Source of the DNA: Tritrichomonas musculus
Taxonomy: Eukaryota; Parabasalia; Tritrichomonadida; Tritrichomonadidae
Reading direction: 5' to 3'
NCBI GenBank assembly: GCA_039105265.1
Contig: JAPFFF010000006.1
Location: forward strand, 6,530,768-6,594,767
Length of the DNA stretch: 64,000 nt
Notes under the pieces: model-generated
The model's database searches: none
The model's input: the letters and a program-made list of their open reading frames with translations, nothing else
Told to the model about the DNA's origin: nothing
Shown here: piece after piece, positions 8,536-18,530 of the stretch
Position numbering within the stretch: the first letter of the stretch is position 1
Layout of the letters: the number at the start of each line of letters is the position of its first letter
Made by a program: the position numbers and the translations under genes

Positions 8536-11500
8536 ATGTCATTGGTACTATATTCATGTAAAAGCAAAGTAGCATCAAAACTCAAATCTAATGATATTGA
8601 GATAAATATTGATGAAGATGAACTAAGTATAAAAAATACTATTAATCCTGATGAAATGGTACACTTTAATTGTTTATATAATAAAGCAGAGATAGATGAA
8701 AAATTAGTTGGTGATTATCTAGAGAAACATGGAGGATTAGAGTCATTTGGAACACTTAATATAATGGCAGGAAAAGGTATTTATACTTGGAATACTGATG
8801 GTACATTAACACCAAAAATACAATATTGTGCTAGTCTTAATAAACTATATGAAAGACTACAAGATAGTGCAACAAATTTACAAGTATTTTTAACTAAAAT
8901 GAGAGAGGATGTAGATTCCGGTATTGCACCTGGTGCTATATTAAACTATTTTACGGGTGAAATAAATGATAAAGAAATAATAACAGAATCATTTGATGTT
9001 AGTACACACAAGAAGTTAATAGAAGCGCTTACACAGAATAATCTAGGTATGCTAAATGTAATGAACTTAATGATTAAAAATATAGATGATGCACCTAGTA
9101 TTGATTGGTCTAAACTATCTGATTTAAAAATAATTGTCGAACATATAGATAAAACTACTCAAGCAATAACTTATAAAACAGATGACAAGAAACCAGAAAG
9201 TATGGAAGCTATCATTCAAGATATAAGTACAAGTAATGAAAATATATCTAAATGGATAACAAATAATACTGTTAATTTTACTGAAATAGAACCTGTTAAA
9301 TATGTAAATGAAACTACTAATGAAACTACTAATGAGACTATCTATGATATCAATGAGACAAAGATAAATAACATGAAAGACTTTGTTAATAAAACAAATA
9401 CAACAGCTGCTAATATAACTAAATGGATAGATGCGCTAAATGATCAAACTATATCTTATGAAACACTCTTGAACTTAACAGGTGGGAATATATCAATGTG
9501 CTTAATTAATAAAACAACTGGTGAACCAGAAATACATGAGGTTAAAATAGAAATTGATGAAACACCTGAGCCAACTCCAGACCCTACACCTACACCTACT
9601 CCAACTGAACCACCAAAAGAGTTAGTTAACAAAGAAGATATGGTTTATGTAATTCCTCCTATTGATGAATTAAAGAAACTCGAAGAATATACGATTCCAA
9701 AAATTATAGAACCAGAAGTACTCAAATTAACAGTATCTAAGTATTGGTTATATAGTAAAAAGACAATAGGATGGATAAAAGACTTATTGTATAATATCAT
9801 TTCAACTACCCTATCTCTTGCTAAACAGCCTATTAAATTAACTTATAAAACAATTGCTTTTGCGACAAAAGAATTTATGAAGATTATATATAACTTATTT
9901 TATTTTATCTGGTATGGTATTGATAGTATTGTGGATATTGCATATGAAGCTGTTAAAGATAATGAAAAAGTGGGGGTAATCTTTTATATTGGAGGAGAAG
10001 ATGCAGATGCTGACTTTAAGGATGTAGATTTGCATCAGGTCATTGATGAGATAAAAGAATTGACACCAAGACTTAATAACAAAATTGATGAATTAAAGAA
10101 TGAAGGAATTCGAATGATTAAAATAGCATATAGCTCATTTACATTATTTTGGAGCAACTTATGGCACTTCATAGTTGATTTTATCATGAACTACCCAAAT
10201 TTAGTTAATAATATTATACAGATAGGCGGAAATTGGATAGATGCTCAATTTTGGCAATATATAGGAGGTTATTCTGATTTAATTCTGTATGTTTATGTAA
10301 TACTTGTATATGCAATAGCTGGGGGTTTAGGAGTTGGGGCATTTTGTTTATGTGTAATTCTAATAGCTGCCCTTTTCGAACCAATAGGAAGAGGTGCCCA
10401 ATGGATTTTAAATAAGATTACACGACATCCTCCTGTTCCTCATGCTCGTACACTTGAAGTTGATGATAATGACGTTGTTAATACTGATGATGAAAATAGC
10501 TTTGATATTGTTGACCCTGATGGAAATAAAATTGTAATTGAGATTGATGATGATATATTAGAAGTATTTCGAAATCAATATAACTCATTGGTCTCCAAAT
10601 ATCAAGCAATCTATGATGTTGTTCCCTCTACTTCATCAACTGACTCCAAGTATTTTACCTTGAAGGAATCAGACCAGTTATATTTATATAGACCATCTCA
10701 GGTATATGAAGAATCCAATTATTATTGTATGAGATGGGATATAGATAAAGATTATGACATACCACTAAATTTAGTATTTAGATTCAAAGACTATCTATTT
10801 GGTCATAACTGGGAATTAACATGGGATGGTAAAAATTGGACAGGAAATAATTGTCAAAACATGTGTACAGAAAAGATATCATACATGAACACAAATGACG
10901 GTGCGCCTGCTTTAACAATCAAACATAACGAAAGAATAGGGAGATGGATAAAAGGAACAATAAAGGAAGATTTAACAGATGATGATAATTATGCTCATAT
11001 ACTAAAAGATTATCTTACAAATTGGAGAGTAGTTAAGAAAGATGGAACCATATTAAGTGAAGGAATAACTGCAACATTTGATTCAAGTAGTTCAGGGACA
11101 TTCACACAAGATGGATATAAATATGAACAAGCTAGAATGTATGTTGATGCACCAAGTGGATTAAATGCAGATGATGGATTATATGTTTATGCTGACCTAA
11201 ATATTAATGGAAATATAACTGAATTAAAATGGGATTGTCATCCTACTCATTGTATTAATTCAGGTGTTATGCATACTTATGGTTCAAATCCATGTCTAGA
11301 ATCATTTAATTATCAACGAGAAAAAAGGCATTCCATTAAAATCATTGAAGGATTTAATCATAAGAACATTCGAATATATATAGAGAAAGAATTCTTTGAA
11401 TTTGATGTAAAAGTTAATCCATTCGATATAATTATTCAACAACAATTTTATGAAGTAGAGCCAGACCCAAGAAAATGCACTACCATATCGACAGATTATA

Positions 11501-13677
11501 ATATTTATTCATCAAAGATTATATGGGCTGATAATATCATGACTATGCGTCGAGACTTAAATGTTGTTGGTGGAATCACAGATATATTAGCCTATGATTA
11601 TGCTATATTGAAACAGACAGTTGATAATCTAGTTGAACAAATGAGAATTCAAGCCATGTATAATGAATATACTGATAGTATTAAACAAGGTGTAGCTGTT
11701 GCAAATAGTATATTAAATATTTTAGCTTCAACGGTTTGTATTGCAAGTGCCCTTTCAACATTAAATATGTCCAATAACTCTGTAACTATTAATACATATC
11801 AAACAACACCATTTCCTGCTGGACCTGGAAGTGGAGGAGGAGGAGGTGGAGGTGGATATCCAGGTGATGGAGGTAGTGGATTTCAAGGTAAGTTTTTGGT
11901 GAATGTTGATTTGAAGGCTGATAAGATGACTATGGAAAGATTTTTACCAACTACAACAACTGTTCAAAATCCTATTGCAGGAGCTATAGGAACCTTTTCA
12001 GCAACACAGGTTGTCCTTTCGACAACACATGCTTTAACTCAGTTAGGAAATGCTATTGCTACACTTGGTTCTAATGTCTTACGCTTCTTTAGGAATAGAC
12101 CAGATACAAATGGAACTGAAACATTAAATATTAATTCATCCTCGATTACAATAACTGATAATGATAATGATAATACAACAAATACTATCACAACTACTGA
12201 GCAATCATTAGTGAGAACCCATAGAGAAGTTCAGCCACAAGTCCTTACAGATGAAACAGATGAGATTCGAACAGATATTACTGTACCACAAACTACAATG
12301 ACAAATACAGCTTCAACTACGATTGCACTTAGGAATCAAGTTCCTGTTATCAATATATCTGGAATCCAGTATACCTTAGAAGATATTGCAGATATGACAA
12401 GAGCAGAACGAAATGCATTAGTTGCTAATCATCCTGATATATTACGTATCCAATATCATGGAAGAGAGTTTTTTAATGTGTATGATTTGTTTTATAATAA
12501 CCAACTCATTATCCATAATAATGTGTTTCAACGAAGAACTCTAATAAGACCAGCTGATATTGAGATGACAGATAGAATACATAGAGCTACTGATAATAAT
12601 TGGTCAATAGAATGGGATGGAACAACATACACAGCGAGAGATATTGAACAATTATCTATGCAAGATAGATTAAATTTACCATTTGTACAAAATGGAGATA
12701 TTGGATTAGAACCTTACTTGAATGAGCAAACAATGGAAGCTTGGATAAATATTATTGATCATAGAGGAGAGATGATTGATCCAATTGTTGCTACTATTGA
12801 TTATTCAGCTCCAACAACAGCAAATATTAGTGGAGGTCAAGTACGATTTGTTGGAATAAATTCACAAATTACTGTAAATGCAAATGGAGTTAGATATCAA
12901 CATTATGACCTTGTTGCAACAACAGATACTTGGACTGTACCAGGAACAACACCATCAATAACAGCAAGAATGATAGAACAAATGAGTGATGAACAAAGAG
13001 GAGAACTAATGGATAATATTTATTCTCATGGTAATCTTTTAGCTTTTAATGACACATTAGATGAAACAACTGGTGAAGAAATAACACAAGTATTATATAA
13101 TGGAAATGTAGTTGCTACAATAGATAGAAGAAGACTACATGTAATTAATATTGTGAATGGAGTGATAGAAATGTACCAACAAGATGGTGTTATAAGTGCA
13201 ACTACCCAGGTTATTATGGGAGCAGTAGGTTATGTTGCTAGAAGGTTCTTACATGGTCAATGGCAATTTGTTAGACATCACCCTGGTGATGCAGCAGCTA
13301 TAGCAGGAGTAGCAGCAGAAGCATATGTAGCAAATAGAATAGGATTATTTAATATTCCAAGTTGGTTCCGTCGTAATAATAACCCAGAAACTTTGGCTGT
13401 TGAAAATGAAAATGAAGATGAAGATGTATTAGAAAAGATTCTTGATTGGGCTTATCATGATGAAACTGATGATGAACCTGAACTTGAAATAACAATGGAG
13501 AATGCTGATAAGATGATGGTTTCATTTGATGTTTGTCTTAATATAGCTAAGACATATCGTGATTCATTAAAAGGTACAATTGCGTTTTTATGTGAAAAGA
13601 TAAAAGAATTAGAAAGCAAGACATCATTAGAAAGTAGAATCGCAGCACTAGAAAAGAAATGTGCTAATATAGAGTAA
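8536..13677 (+). CDS. Giant fibre-like surface protein A1 with membrane segments
   Basis: This 1713-residue protein is the largest gene of element A. Visible layout: an N-terminal helical/Asn-Thr-rich region; a Pro/Thr stalk near residues 348-362 (PTPDPTPTPTPTEPP); hydrophobic segments near 455-475 and 581-615 that look membrane-spanning; a module at about 710-1020 shared with the next gene and with the element B fibre protein (YRPS, W-x-LTWDGKNWTGN, QQFYEVEPDP, TDYNIYSSKI); an Ala/Ser-rich hydrophobic stretch near 1052-1075; a Gly-rich linker near 1097-1115; and a C-terminal coiled coil. Many N-x-S/T sites are present. The role in virion attachment or membrane interaction is inferred. A 29-bp gap separates it from the next gene. 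Confidence 0.7.
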   Translation: MSLVLYSCKSKVASKLKSNDIEINIDEDELSIKNTINPDEMVHFNCLYNKAEIDEKLVGDYLEKHGGLESFGTLNIMAGKGIYTWNTDGTLTPKIQYCASLNKLYERLQDSATNLQVFLTKMREDVDSGIAPGAILNYFTGEINDKEIITESFDVSTHKKLIEALTQNNLGMLNVMNLMIKNIDDAPSIDWSKLSDLKIIVEHIDKTTQAITYKTDDKKPESMEAIIQDISTSNENISKWITNNTVNFTEIEPVKYVNETTNETTNETIYDINETKINNMKDFVNKTNTTAANITKWIDALNDQTISYETLLNLTGGNISMCLINKTTGEPEIHEVKIEIDETPEPTPDPTPTPTPTEPPKELVNKEDMVYVIPPIDELKKLEEYTIPKIIEPEVLKLTVSKYWLYSKKTIGWIKDLLYNIISTTLSLAKQPIKLTYKTIAFATKEFMKIIYNLFYFIWYGIDSIVDIAYEAVKDNEKVGVIFYIGGEDADADFKDVDLHQVIDEIKELTPRLNNKIDELKNEGIRMIKIAYSSFTLFWSNLWHFIVDFIMNYPNLVNNIIQIGGNWIDAQFWQYIGGYSDLILYVYVILVYAIAGGLGVGAFCLCVILIAALFEPIGRGAQWILNKITRHPPVPHARTLEVDDNDVVNTDDENSFDIVDPDGNKIVIEIDDDILEVFRNQYNSLVSKYQAIYDVVPSTSSTDSKYFTLKESDQLYLYRPSQVYEESNYYCMRWDIDKDYDIPLNLVFRFKDYLFGHNWELTWDGKNWTGNNCQNMCTEKISYMNTNDGAPALTIKHNERIGRWIKGTIKEDLTDDDNYAHILKDYLTNWRVVKKDGTILSEGITATFDSSSSGTFTQDGYKYEQARMYVDAPSGLNADDGLYVYADLNINGNITELKWDCHPTHCINSGVMHTYGSNPCLESFNYQREKRHSIKIIEGFNHKNIRIYIEKEFFEFDVKVNPFDIIIQQQFYEVEPDPRKCTTISTDYNIYSSKIIWADNIMTMRRDLNVVGGITDILAYDYAILKQTVDNLVEQMRIQAMYNEYTDSIKQGVAVANSILNILASTVCIASALSTLNMSNNSVTINTYQTTPFPAGPGSGGGGGGGGYPGDGGSGFQGKFLVNVDLKADKMTMERFLPTTTTVQNPIAGAIGTFSATQVVLSTTHALTQLGNAIATLGSNVLRFFRNRPDTNGTETLNINSSSITITDNDNDNTTNTITTTEQSLVRTHREVQPQVLTDETDEIRTDITVPQTTMTNTASTTIALRNQVPVINISGIQYTLEDIADMTRAERNALVANHPDILRIQYHGREFFNVYDLFYNNQLIIHNNVFQRRTLIRPADIEMTDRIHRATDNNWSIEWDGTTYTARDIEQLSMQDRLNLPFVQNGDIGLEPYLNEQTMEAWINIIDHRGEMIDPIVATIDYSAPTTANISGGQVRFVGINSQITVNANGVRYQHYDLVATTDTWTVPGTTPSITARMIEQMSDEQRGELMDNIYSHGNLLAFNDTLDETTGEEITQVLYNGNVVATIDRRRLHVINIVNGVIEMYQQDGVISATTQVIMGAVGYVARRFLHGQWQFVRHHPGDAAAIAGVAAEAYVANRIGLFNIPSWFRRNNNPETLAVENENEDEDVLEKILDWAYHDETDDEPELEITMENADKMMVSFDVCLNIAKTYRDSLKGTIAFLCEKIKELESKTSLESRIAALEKKCANIE

Positions 13678-13706
13678 ATGATGTAGTTAATTTTTTTTGG
13701 ATCAAA

Positions 13707-16106
13707 ATGAATGATACTACGACTAGTTTCATAGGTGACATACAATTCAAAGTAGGAGATATAACTAGAAAAGCAAGTGAATTATTAACTCTGAGTGATT
13801 TGGATGGATATGTACAAACCGGACATTTATTTAATGAAGTAGAAGGTTATCCCAAATATTATGTAAAACATGGAGATATTAATGTATATGAACCAACTTC
13901 AACAGATTCTATCCTAGATCCAGTCATTATAATGAAGATAACTTTACCATCAACACTTAAGAGTAAATTACTGGAATCAACAACAAAAGTTAATGTATTC
14001 AAGATCCATATGCGAAATCTATTAATAATGGATTGGCTTGGTAATGTATTAAATGATTTTATAGTATCTGTTGAAAATGGAAAATTTGTTTGTCCTGAAC
14101 TCACTCATAATAAGGCTCGTGATTGCTATACTTATTCTACTCGTAATCGTGATGATCCTGAAATAATGTTTGATAAAGATCTTAATATCGAACCATATAC
14201 ATGTTATTTAAACGGTGATATCACTATACATAATCTATTAAACGAAAACTCTTTAGTATCTCAAACTCCTGTTATCAAATGTAATGTAATAGATGCTGAA
14301 AACGCTTTATCATTACAGAAATCTGATGTCTATTACTTTTATCGTCCAACTGTTATTGATTATGATGCTCATGTAAAGTATATGGATAATGAATTAGAAT
14401 ATGAATGTGAATGTTATAGAATGGTGTATAAGATACCAGATACGTATGAAATCCCTAATAATCTTACATTTAAATTTACTGAATATTGTTTTGGAAATAA
14501 ATGGGCTTTAACATGGAATGGTTCTAATTGGATTGGTGATAGTATGCAAGGTAGATTTCAGAGTAAAATCATAGCAAAATGTAAAACACGAGATCCAGAG
14601 AAAGATGGATACGGAGCTACTGGTTGTATGGTAGCTGTTAAACGTGATACATTAAATAGTAGAGCAATTCCTGAAGACAATAATGGTTTAGCATATTCGT
14701 TAATGAATCAATGTTCAAAAATTGGTAAATATGAGACAATGATCCAATTTCATGATGGTAGTATAGTTAAAGGGTCAGATTATGAGCTTGTCATTGGATT
14801 TAGTAGCGTACTTCATGGAGCTAAAATGGATGGTTATGACCTTGTTTCTATGGGATGTAATTATAAAAACTATTCAACATCTAAACTTAAAGTAGATGAT
14901 ATAGAATTATTATATCTGGATCTTACTCTTCCTGGTCAAGAACACGGTATGAGATTATCATTTACAGTTGGTGAAGTACATCGTAATGGAGATGTTTACA
15001 ATAGAGGGTATGTAGACCTAAAAGGAGCATTAGATACTATAGAGAGAGTGAATTATGTATGGAGCATGACACCAAAATACAAACCAACTAATGCTAGTGG
15101 TGAAGCGTATAGTAATCGTGATATTGTACTCTATTTACGTCATGACTATACAGATCCGATAGATGAAGTTAATTGGGATTCATCAACAAATGCTTTTGCT
15201 TATATCATTAATCAACAATTTTATGAAGTATCGCCAAATCCTAATGCTGCTACTACATTATATACAGACTTCAATATCACTTCTTCTAAGATTATTACAG
15301 CAGATAACATTACTACTATGAGATCTGATCTTAATCTTGTAACTAATAATGTTGATGTAGTATCGTATGATGTTAAAGAAGTAAAGAGTAAGGTAGATGC
15401 TCTTGGTTCACAAATGACAGAACAACAAGCTAAGACCAAGTATTTAGAGAAAGAAGTGGATAAGATAGATATGAAAGCTAATGTTGGTATTGCTTTAGGT
15501 GCTGTTGGTTGTGTATTAGGTGCTACAGGAATAGGTGTTGCTGGAAAAGCATTATCATTTGCTCGTGCAGGTAGAGAGTTAATCAATACTGTAACTAAAG
15601 TGTCTGATGTAGGTGCTGATGTTGTAGAAGATATAGCTGGTAAACTAACTGGTGAATTGCCAGATATTGGTGCTGATCCTTTCTTTGGAGATATGATTTC
15701 TATTCCAATTCAGAGATCATTATTAAGATCAATAGCAACAACAACAGACAAAGATAAATTAAATGCAATAATAGAATGGTGTGATAAGGAGTATGTACCT
15801 GTTAATGAAATAAACTTTACTGATGAACTTGATGATCCGTCCAAAGTTGCTATGACATTAACATCAACAATAGATATGTGTAATCGATTCCGTCATACGA
15901 TGAAACCAATGATAAAAACATTAGCAACTACTGTAGAGAAGAGTGTGTCATCAACAGATTTGGTTAGAGATGACATAATAGATGTTGTTGGTAAATATGT
16001 CAATGGCGAGGTTCATTTGGAAGCAGAAGATGTTATCACAGATGGAATAATCAAAGCACGATTTTTGGTGCAAAAAGTTAGTGAATACAATGATGTTAGA
16101 TTATGA
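13707..16106 (+). CDS. Fibre-like protein A2 (paralogue of A1 module)
   Basis: The protein has 799 residues. Residues about 205-550 carry the same module as A1: YYFYRPTV, EIPNNLTFKFTEYCFGNKW, ALTWNGSNWIGD, then INQQFYEVSPNPNAATTLYT and DFNITSSKIITADNI. A coiled coil (about 550-590) and a Gly/Ala-rich hydrophobic segment (about 593-618, GIALGAVGCVLGATGIGVAG) follow, then a helical C-terminal domain. This order (module, coiled coil, hydrophobic segment, helical end) is also seen in the element B protein. The hydrophobic segment could anchor it to a membrane or bury inside a trimer. The next gene overlaps its last 17 bp. Confidence 0.7.
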   Translation: MNDTTTSFIGDIQFKVGDITRKASELLTLSDLDGYVQTGHLFNEVEGYPKYYVKHGDINVYEPTSTDSILDPVIIMKITLPSTLKSKLLESTTKVNVFKIHMRNLLIMDWLGNVLNDFIVSVENGKFVCPELTHNKARDCYTYSTRNRDDPEIMFDKDLNIEPYTCYLNGDITIHNLLNENSLVSQTPVIKCNVIDAENALSLQKSDVYYFYRPTVIDYDAHVKYMDNELEYECECYRMVYKIPDTYEIPNNLTFKFTEYCFGNKWALTWNGSNWIGDSMQGRFQSKIIAKCKTRDPEKDGYGATGCMVAVKRDTLNSRAIPEDNNGLAYSLMNQCSKIGKYETMIQFHDGSIVKGSDYELVIGFSSVLHGAKMDGYDLVSMGCNYKNYSTSKLKVDDIELLYLDLTLPGQEHGMRLSFTVGEVHRNGDVYNRGYVDLKGALDTIERVNYVWSMTPKYKPTNASGEAYSNRDIVLYLRHDYTDPIDEVNWDSSTNAFAYIINQQFYEVSPNPNAATTLYTDFNITSSKIITADNITTMRSDLNLVTNNVDVVSYDVKEVKSKVDALGSQMTEQQAKTKYLEKEVDKIDMKANVGIALGAVGCVLGATGIGVAGKALSFARAGRELINTVTKVSDVGADVVEDIAGKLTGELPDIGADPFFGDMISIPIQRSLLRSIATTTDKDKLNAIIEWCDKEYVPVNEINFTDELDDPSKVAMTLTSTIDMCNRFRHTMKPMIKTLATTVEKSVSSTDLVRDDIIDVVGKYVNGEVHLEAEDVITDGIIKARFLVQKVSEYNDVRL

Positions 16107-17439
16107 AGAGAATATAGTTACTATTAATATTACTGGTGGAACAATTAATTACCAAGGAACAACAGATTTTCCTAGCTGCGTAATGAATGACAAAACATTT
16201 GTTATATCAAACCCAAATAACCTTAGAGTCGGTGGAATACAGATTAAAGAAAATACGACAAAAAGAAGAATGGAATTCACCATAAATGATTTAGCATATA
16301 CTTGTGATATAAATGCTTTACATAAGAAGATAGATACATTAAATGAGCAGATAGAAAAGAATGATACAGCTCTAGCTACTACTTTAAATGAATTCCCAAC
16401 TGTTGATGAAGTAAATGAAGCATTAGATGAATTAAAAAATAATATGGTTAATATGGATAACCTGTATACAAAAGAGGAAGCGGATGCAAAATATCGAAGC
16501 AAAAATGATTTGATATACAAAGAATCTATTGAAGTGCCATTTGAAAATGTACAAGATAGTTCAGGAACGTGGGAAGTCAAAATAAAATTGAATAGTGGAA
16601 CTCGTCTTGTTGGAACAATTTCAAATAACGATGGCTTTGTAAAAGAGTTTGATTATTTGTTTGATTATAATGGTGTTATCACTGAAGATGGAGATGTTAA
16701 TATAGATTTTGATATTGATGGAACAACTTATTACTTAACTTATTATAAAAGTGATAGTAATGGTCTGTGCTTTTATATCGATAACGGGGCAGACTATTTT
16801 GATACCAAATTAATATTAGCGGAAAAAATATTGAAGCATGATAAAATAGCATTGAAAAGTGAGATTCCTGAACCTGTTGATTTGACCAATTATGCATTGA
16901 AAAGTGAAAATGATGAACTGAAGACAAAATTAAATAATTATATTAAATCTCAACAAGATTTAGCCAAGTTAGTAGGTGATAATGTTACTAAAATCGTAAC
17001 AATGAACAGTCAGATATCAAATCTACAACATGAGAATGAATCATTAAAAGCTAGGTTAGACGCGTTAGTGAATAAATTAACACTAATTAAGTATACATTT
17101 AGTGTACCAAATAGTACAAGTATTCGTTATCAATTCGAAAAACAACTTGATGCATATGATGGAACACTCTATTTGACTTATAATGAAACCAGAGATAATG
17201 TTACCAGTGTAAACGAAATCAAAATCAATATATCATTCAACGTTAATAATTCACCTAAGTTTGAATATCAATGTGAACCAACTAAGATCTGGTTAAACAA
17301 TATTGAATTTCCATTAAGTAGTGGCAATTTAGTGGTTAATGCAACAGCTAATTTCATAGCGATTAATTCGACATTCTTTACATCAAATGGTATCTTACTT
17401 GAAGATAACACTAAGAATGAAATACATTCATTACTATAA
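16090..17439 (+). CDS. Fibre-shaft protein A3 with phage-tail-fibre-like motifs
   Basis: The protein has 449 residues from the ATG at 16090; the frame is open slightly upstream but only from a GTG. It begins with beta-rich sequence, then a helix pair near 75-130 containing YTKEEADAKYRSK, a motif type common in trimeric tail fibres. At about 256 is KSEIPEPVDLTNYALKSE, whose first ten residues recur exactly in the element B fibre. A coiled coil (about 275-330) leads to a C-terminal beta domain (335-449) that would be the head. A trimeric shaft-and-knob architecture is inferred. The start overlaps the previous gene by 17 bp. Confidence 0.7.
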   Translation: MMLDYEENIVTINITGGTINYQGTTDFPSCVMNDKTFVISNPNNLRVGGIQIKENTTKRRMEFTINDLAYTCDINALHKKIDTLNEQIEKNDTALATTLNEFPTVDEVNEALDELKNNMVNMDNLYTKEEADAKYRSKNDLIYKESIEVPFENVQDSSGTWEVKIKLNSGTRLVGTISNNDGFVKEFDYLFDYNGVITEDGDVNIDFDIDGTTYYLTYYKSDSNGLCFYIDNGADYFDTKLILAEKILKHDKIALKSEIPEPVDLTNYALKSENDELKTKLNNYIKSQQDLAKLVGDNVTKIVTMNSQISNLQHENESLKARLDALVNKLTLIKYTFSVPNSTSIRYQFEKQLDAYDGTLYLTYNETRDNVTSVNEIKINISFNVNNSPKFEYQCEPTKIWLNNIEFPLSSGNLVVNATANFIAINSTFFTSNGILLEDNTKNEIHSLL

Positions 17440-17441
17440 AG

Positions 17442-17508
17442 TATTATTTTTCATTTATTATTTTTCATTTATTATTTTTCATTTATTATTTTTCATTTAT
17501 TATTTATT
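17442..17508. repeat. 14-bp tandem repeat followed by T-rich tract
   Basis: Four copies of a 14-bp AT-rich unit (TATTTTTCATTTAT in one register) follow directly after the stop codon of the last element A gene; the TCAT word recurs at 17451, 17465, 17479 and 17493. A long T run follows to about 17570. Confidence 0.8.
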
Positions 17509-17820
17509 ATTTTTGTATTGTCATTTTTTTATTTTACATTTACTTTTTACTTTTTTTTTTTTTTTTTATTTTTTATTTTCAATATGAAGTAAGTTAATTT
17601 TAAGATTAACTTTTAATTAACTTGTGATATTATTAACTTTTTGATATCATAAGTCTTTGAAATGATATTTGGTCATTTCAGTTAGCGCGAACTAGCAGCT
17701 GAAGGAGAGCTGGGGGAGCGAGTGGTTAGGCTGGGCGAAGGCACAGAGCACAGCCTAACGTATACTACTACTAATAACTTATTTGGCGGTCATTTTGACG
17801 TCGAAAATACAAACCCATAT
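17509..17820. other. Junction tract between the two Polintons, with GC-rich hairpin
   Basis: AT-rich DNA changes abruptly near 17683 to a GC-rich stretch of about 75 bp. It contains a 9-bp perfect stem: GTTAGGCTG at 17725-17733 pairs with CAGCCTAAC at 17751-17759 around a 17-base loop. An Inr-like TCATTTT at 17790 lies 24 bp before the first ATG of the next gene. I take this as the edge of element B; no terminal inverted repeat matching the far side near 32.4-32.7 kb was found by eye. Confidence 0.5.
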
Positions 17821-18480
17821 ATGAAAGGTAATATGCTCGGATGGACAGTACCAGAATCATGGCAAAATTACAAACATGAAGGCTATAAGAAACCATCTAA
17901 CAAGAGAATGACTTCATACAGGAGATTCGAATACTTTATTTTCAGAAAGGCGTTCGATCACGCAATCGCTAAATTAATCGCCAACAACTCTATCGGAAAC
18001 ATAACTGAAAAACCACTTAGCAAATACAAGATGCAGATTTACAGTAAGGCATGCGCTATGATGTGGAATTATTATATTATACATGATTTTGTAGTAAGGC
18101 TCGGATTAGGCAATGTCGATCCAAATAGTAAAGATTTCGATAAATTGAAGAAAAAGAACAAACAACTAATTGATGATCTTGTCAGTGATTTAATAGCCCA
18201 CACTCTCTACACAAAAGAAGGTCATAATGAACAACAGAGAAAAGCCTTTTCAAACCACATTGCTAATCATGCCAAATTTGCTATTCTCCACGCAGCAGCA
18301 ACATTACAGAAACCAGAAATATTCGAAGGACACGACCAACAACCACAAGAAATTGACGATTTCGATTATTTAGAACAAGACCATCCTGACAATCAATGGA
18401 CTCAAGAAGGCCAAGGCAATTGGGATGATCATGATGTTTGGTTTAATGATGACGAAGCAGCTGCACAACTCCATGCATAA
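17821..18480 (+). CDS. Unknown Polinton protein with acidic C-terminal tail
   Basis: The protein has 219 residues from the first ATG at 17821. The frame is open upstream to 17686 but only from non-ATG codons, and a TCATTTT Inr-like motif 24 bp before this ATG supports the choice. The body (about 1-150) is helical and rich in aromatic and basic residues, including a TSYRRFEYFIFRKAF helix and an ACAMMWNYYIIHDF helix. The last 60 residues are acidic and Gln-rich with several aromatic residues. No family is recognised. It is followed 50 bp later by the packaging ATPase on the same strand. Confidence 0.6.
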   Translation: MKGNMLGWTVPESWQNYKHEGYKKPSNKRMTSYRRFEYFIFRKAFDHAIAKLIANNSIGNITEKPLSKYKMQIYSKACAMMWNYYIIHDFVVRLGLGNVDPNSKDFDKLKKKNKQLIDDLVSDLIAHTLYTKEGHNEQQRKAFSNHIANHAKFAILHAAATLQKPEIFEGHDQQPQEIDDFDYLEQDHPDNQWTQEGQGNWDDHDVWFNDDEAAAQLHA

Positions 18481-18530
18481 AAAAATCCAATAAATCTTCA
18501 CTTATTTTTTTGCAGTCTTTTGGGGAATAA

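Larger units (their letters stand above)
1..17683. mobile_element. Polinton/Maverick element A (left part outside window)
   Basis: This is a virus-like Polinton/Maverick DNA element. Parts seen from left to right are a major capsid protein end, an HNH endonuclease, five small ORFs, DNA polymerase B (opposite strand), a minor-capsid candidate and three consecutive fibre-like genes. The capsid frame is open at the left edge, so the element continues beyond the window; an integrase and packaging ATPase are not seen here and may lie there. The right limit is set by the change in base composition and gene content near 17.68 kb; no terminal inverted repeat was identified. The element is broken, with about one break noticed (in the polymerase), and its other genes are open, suggesting a fairly young copy. 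Confidence 0.8.

Noticed and set aside
17722-17820. N-terminal extension of the element B first gene from a GTG
   Set aside because: Eukaryotic context favours ATG; the extension would run through the hairpin, and an Inr-like motif lies between it and the ATG at 17821.
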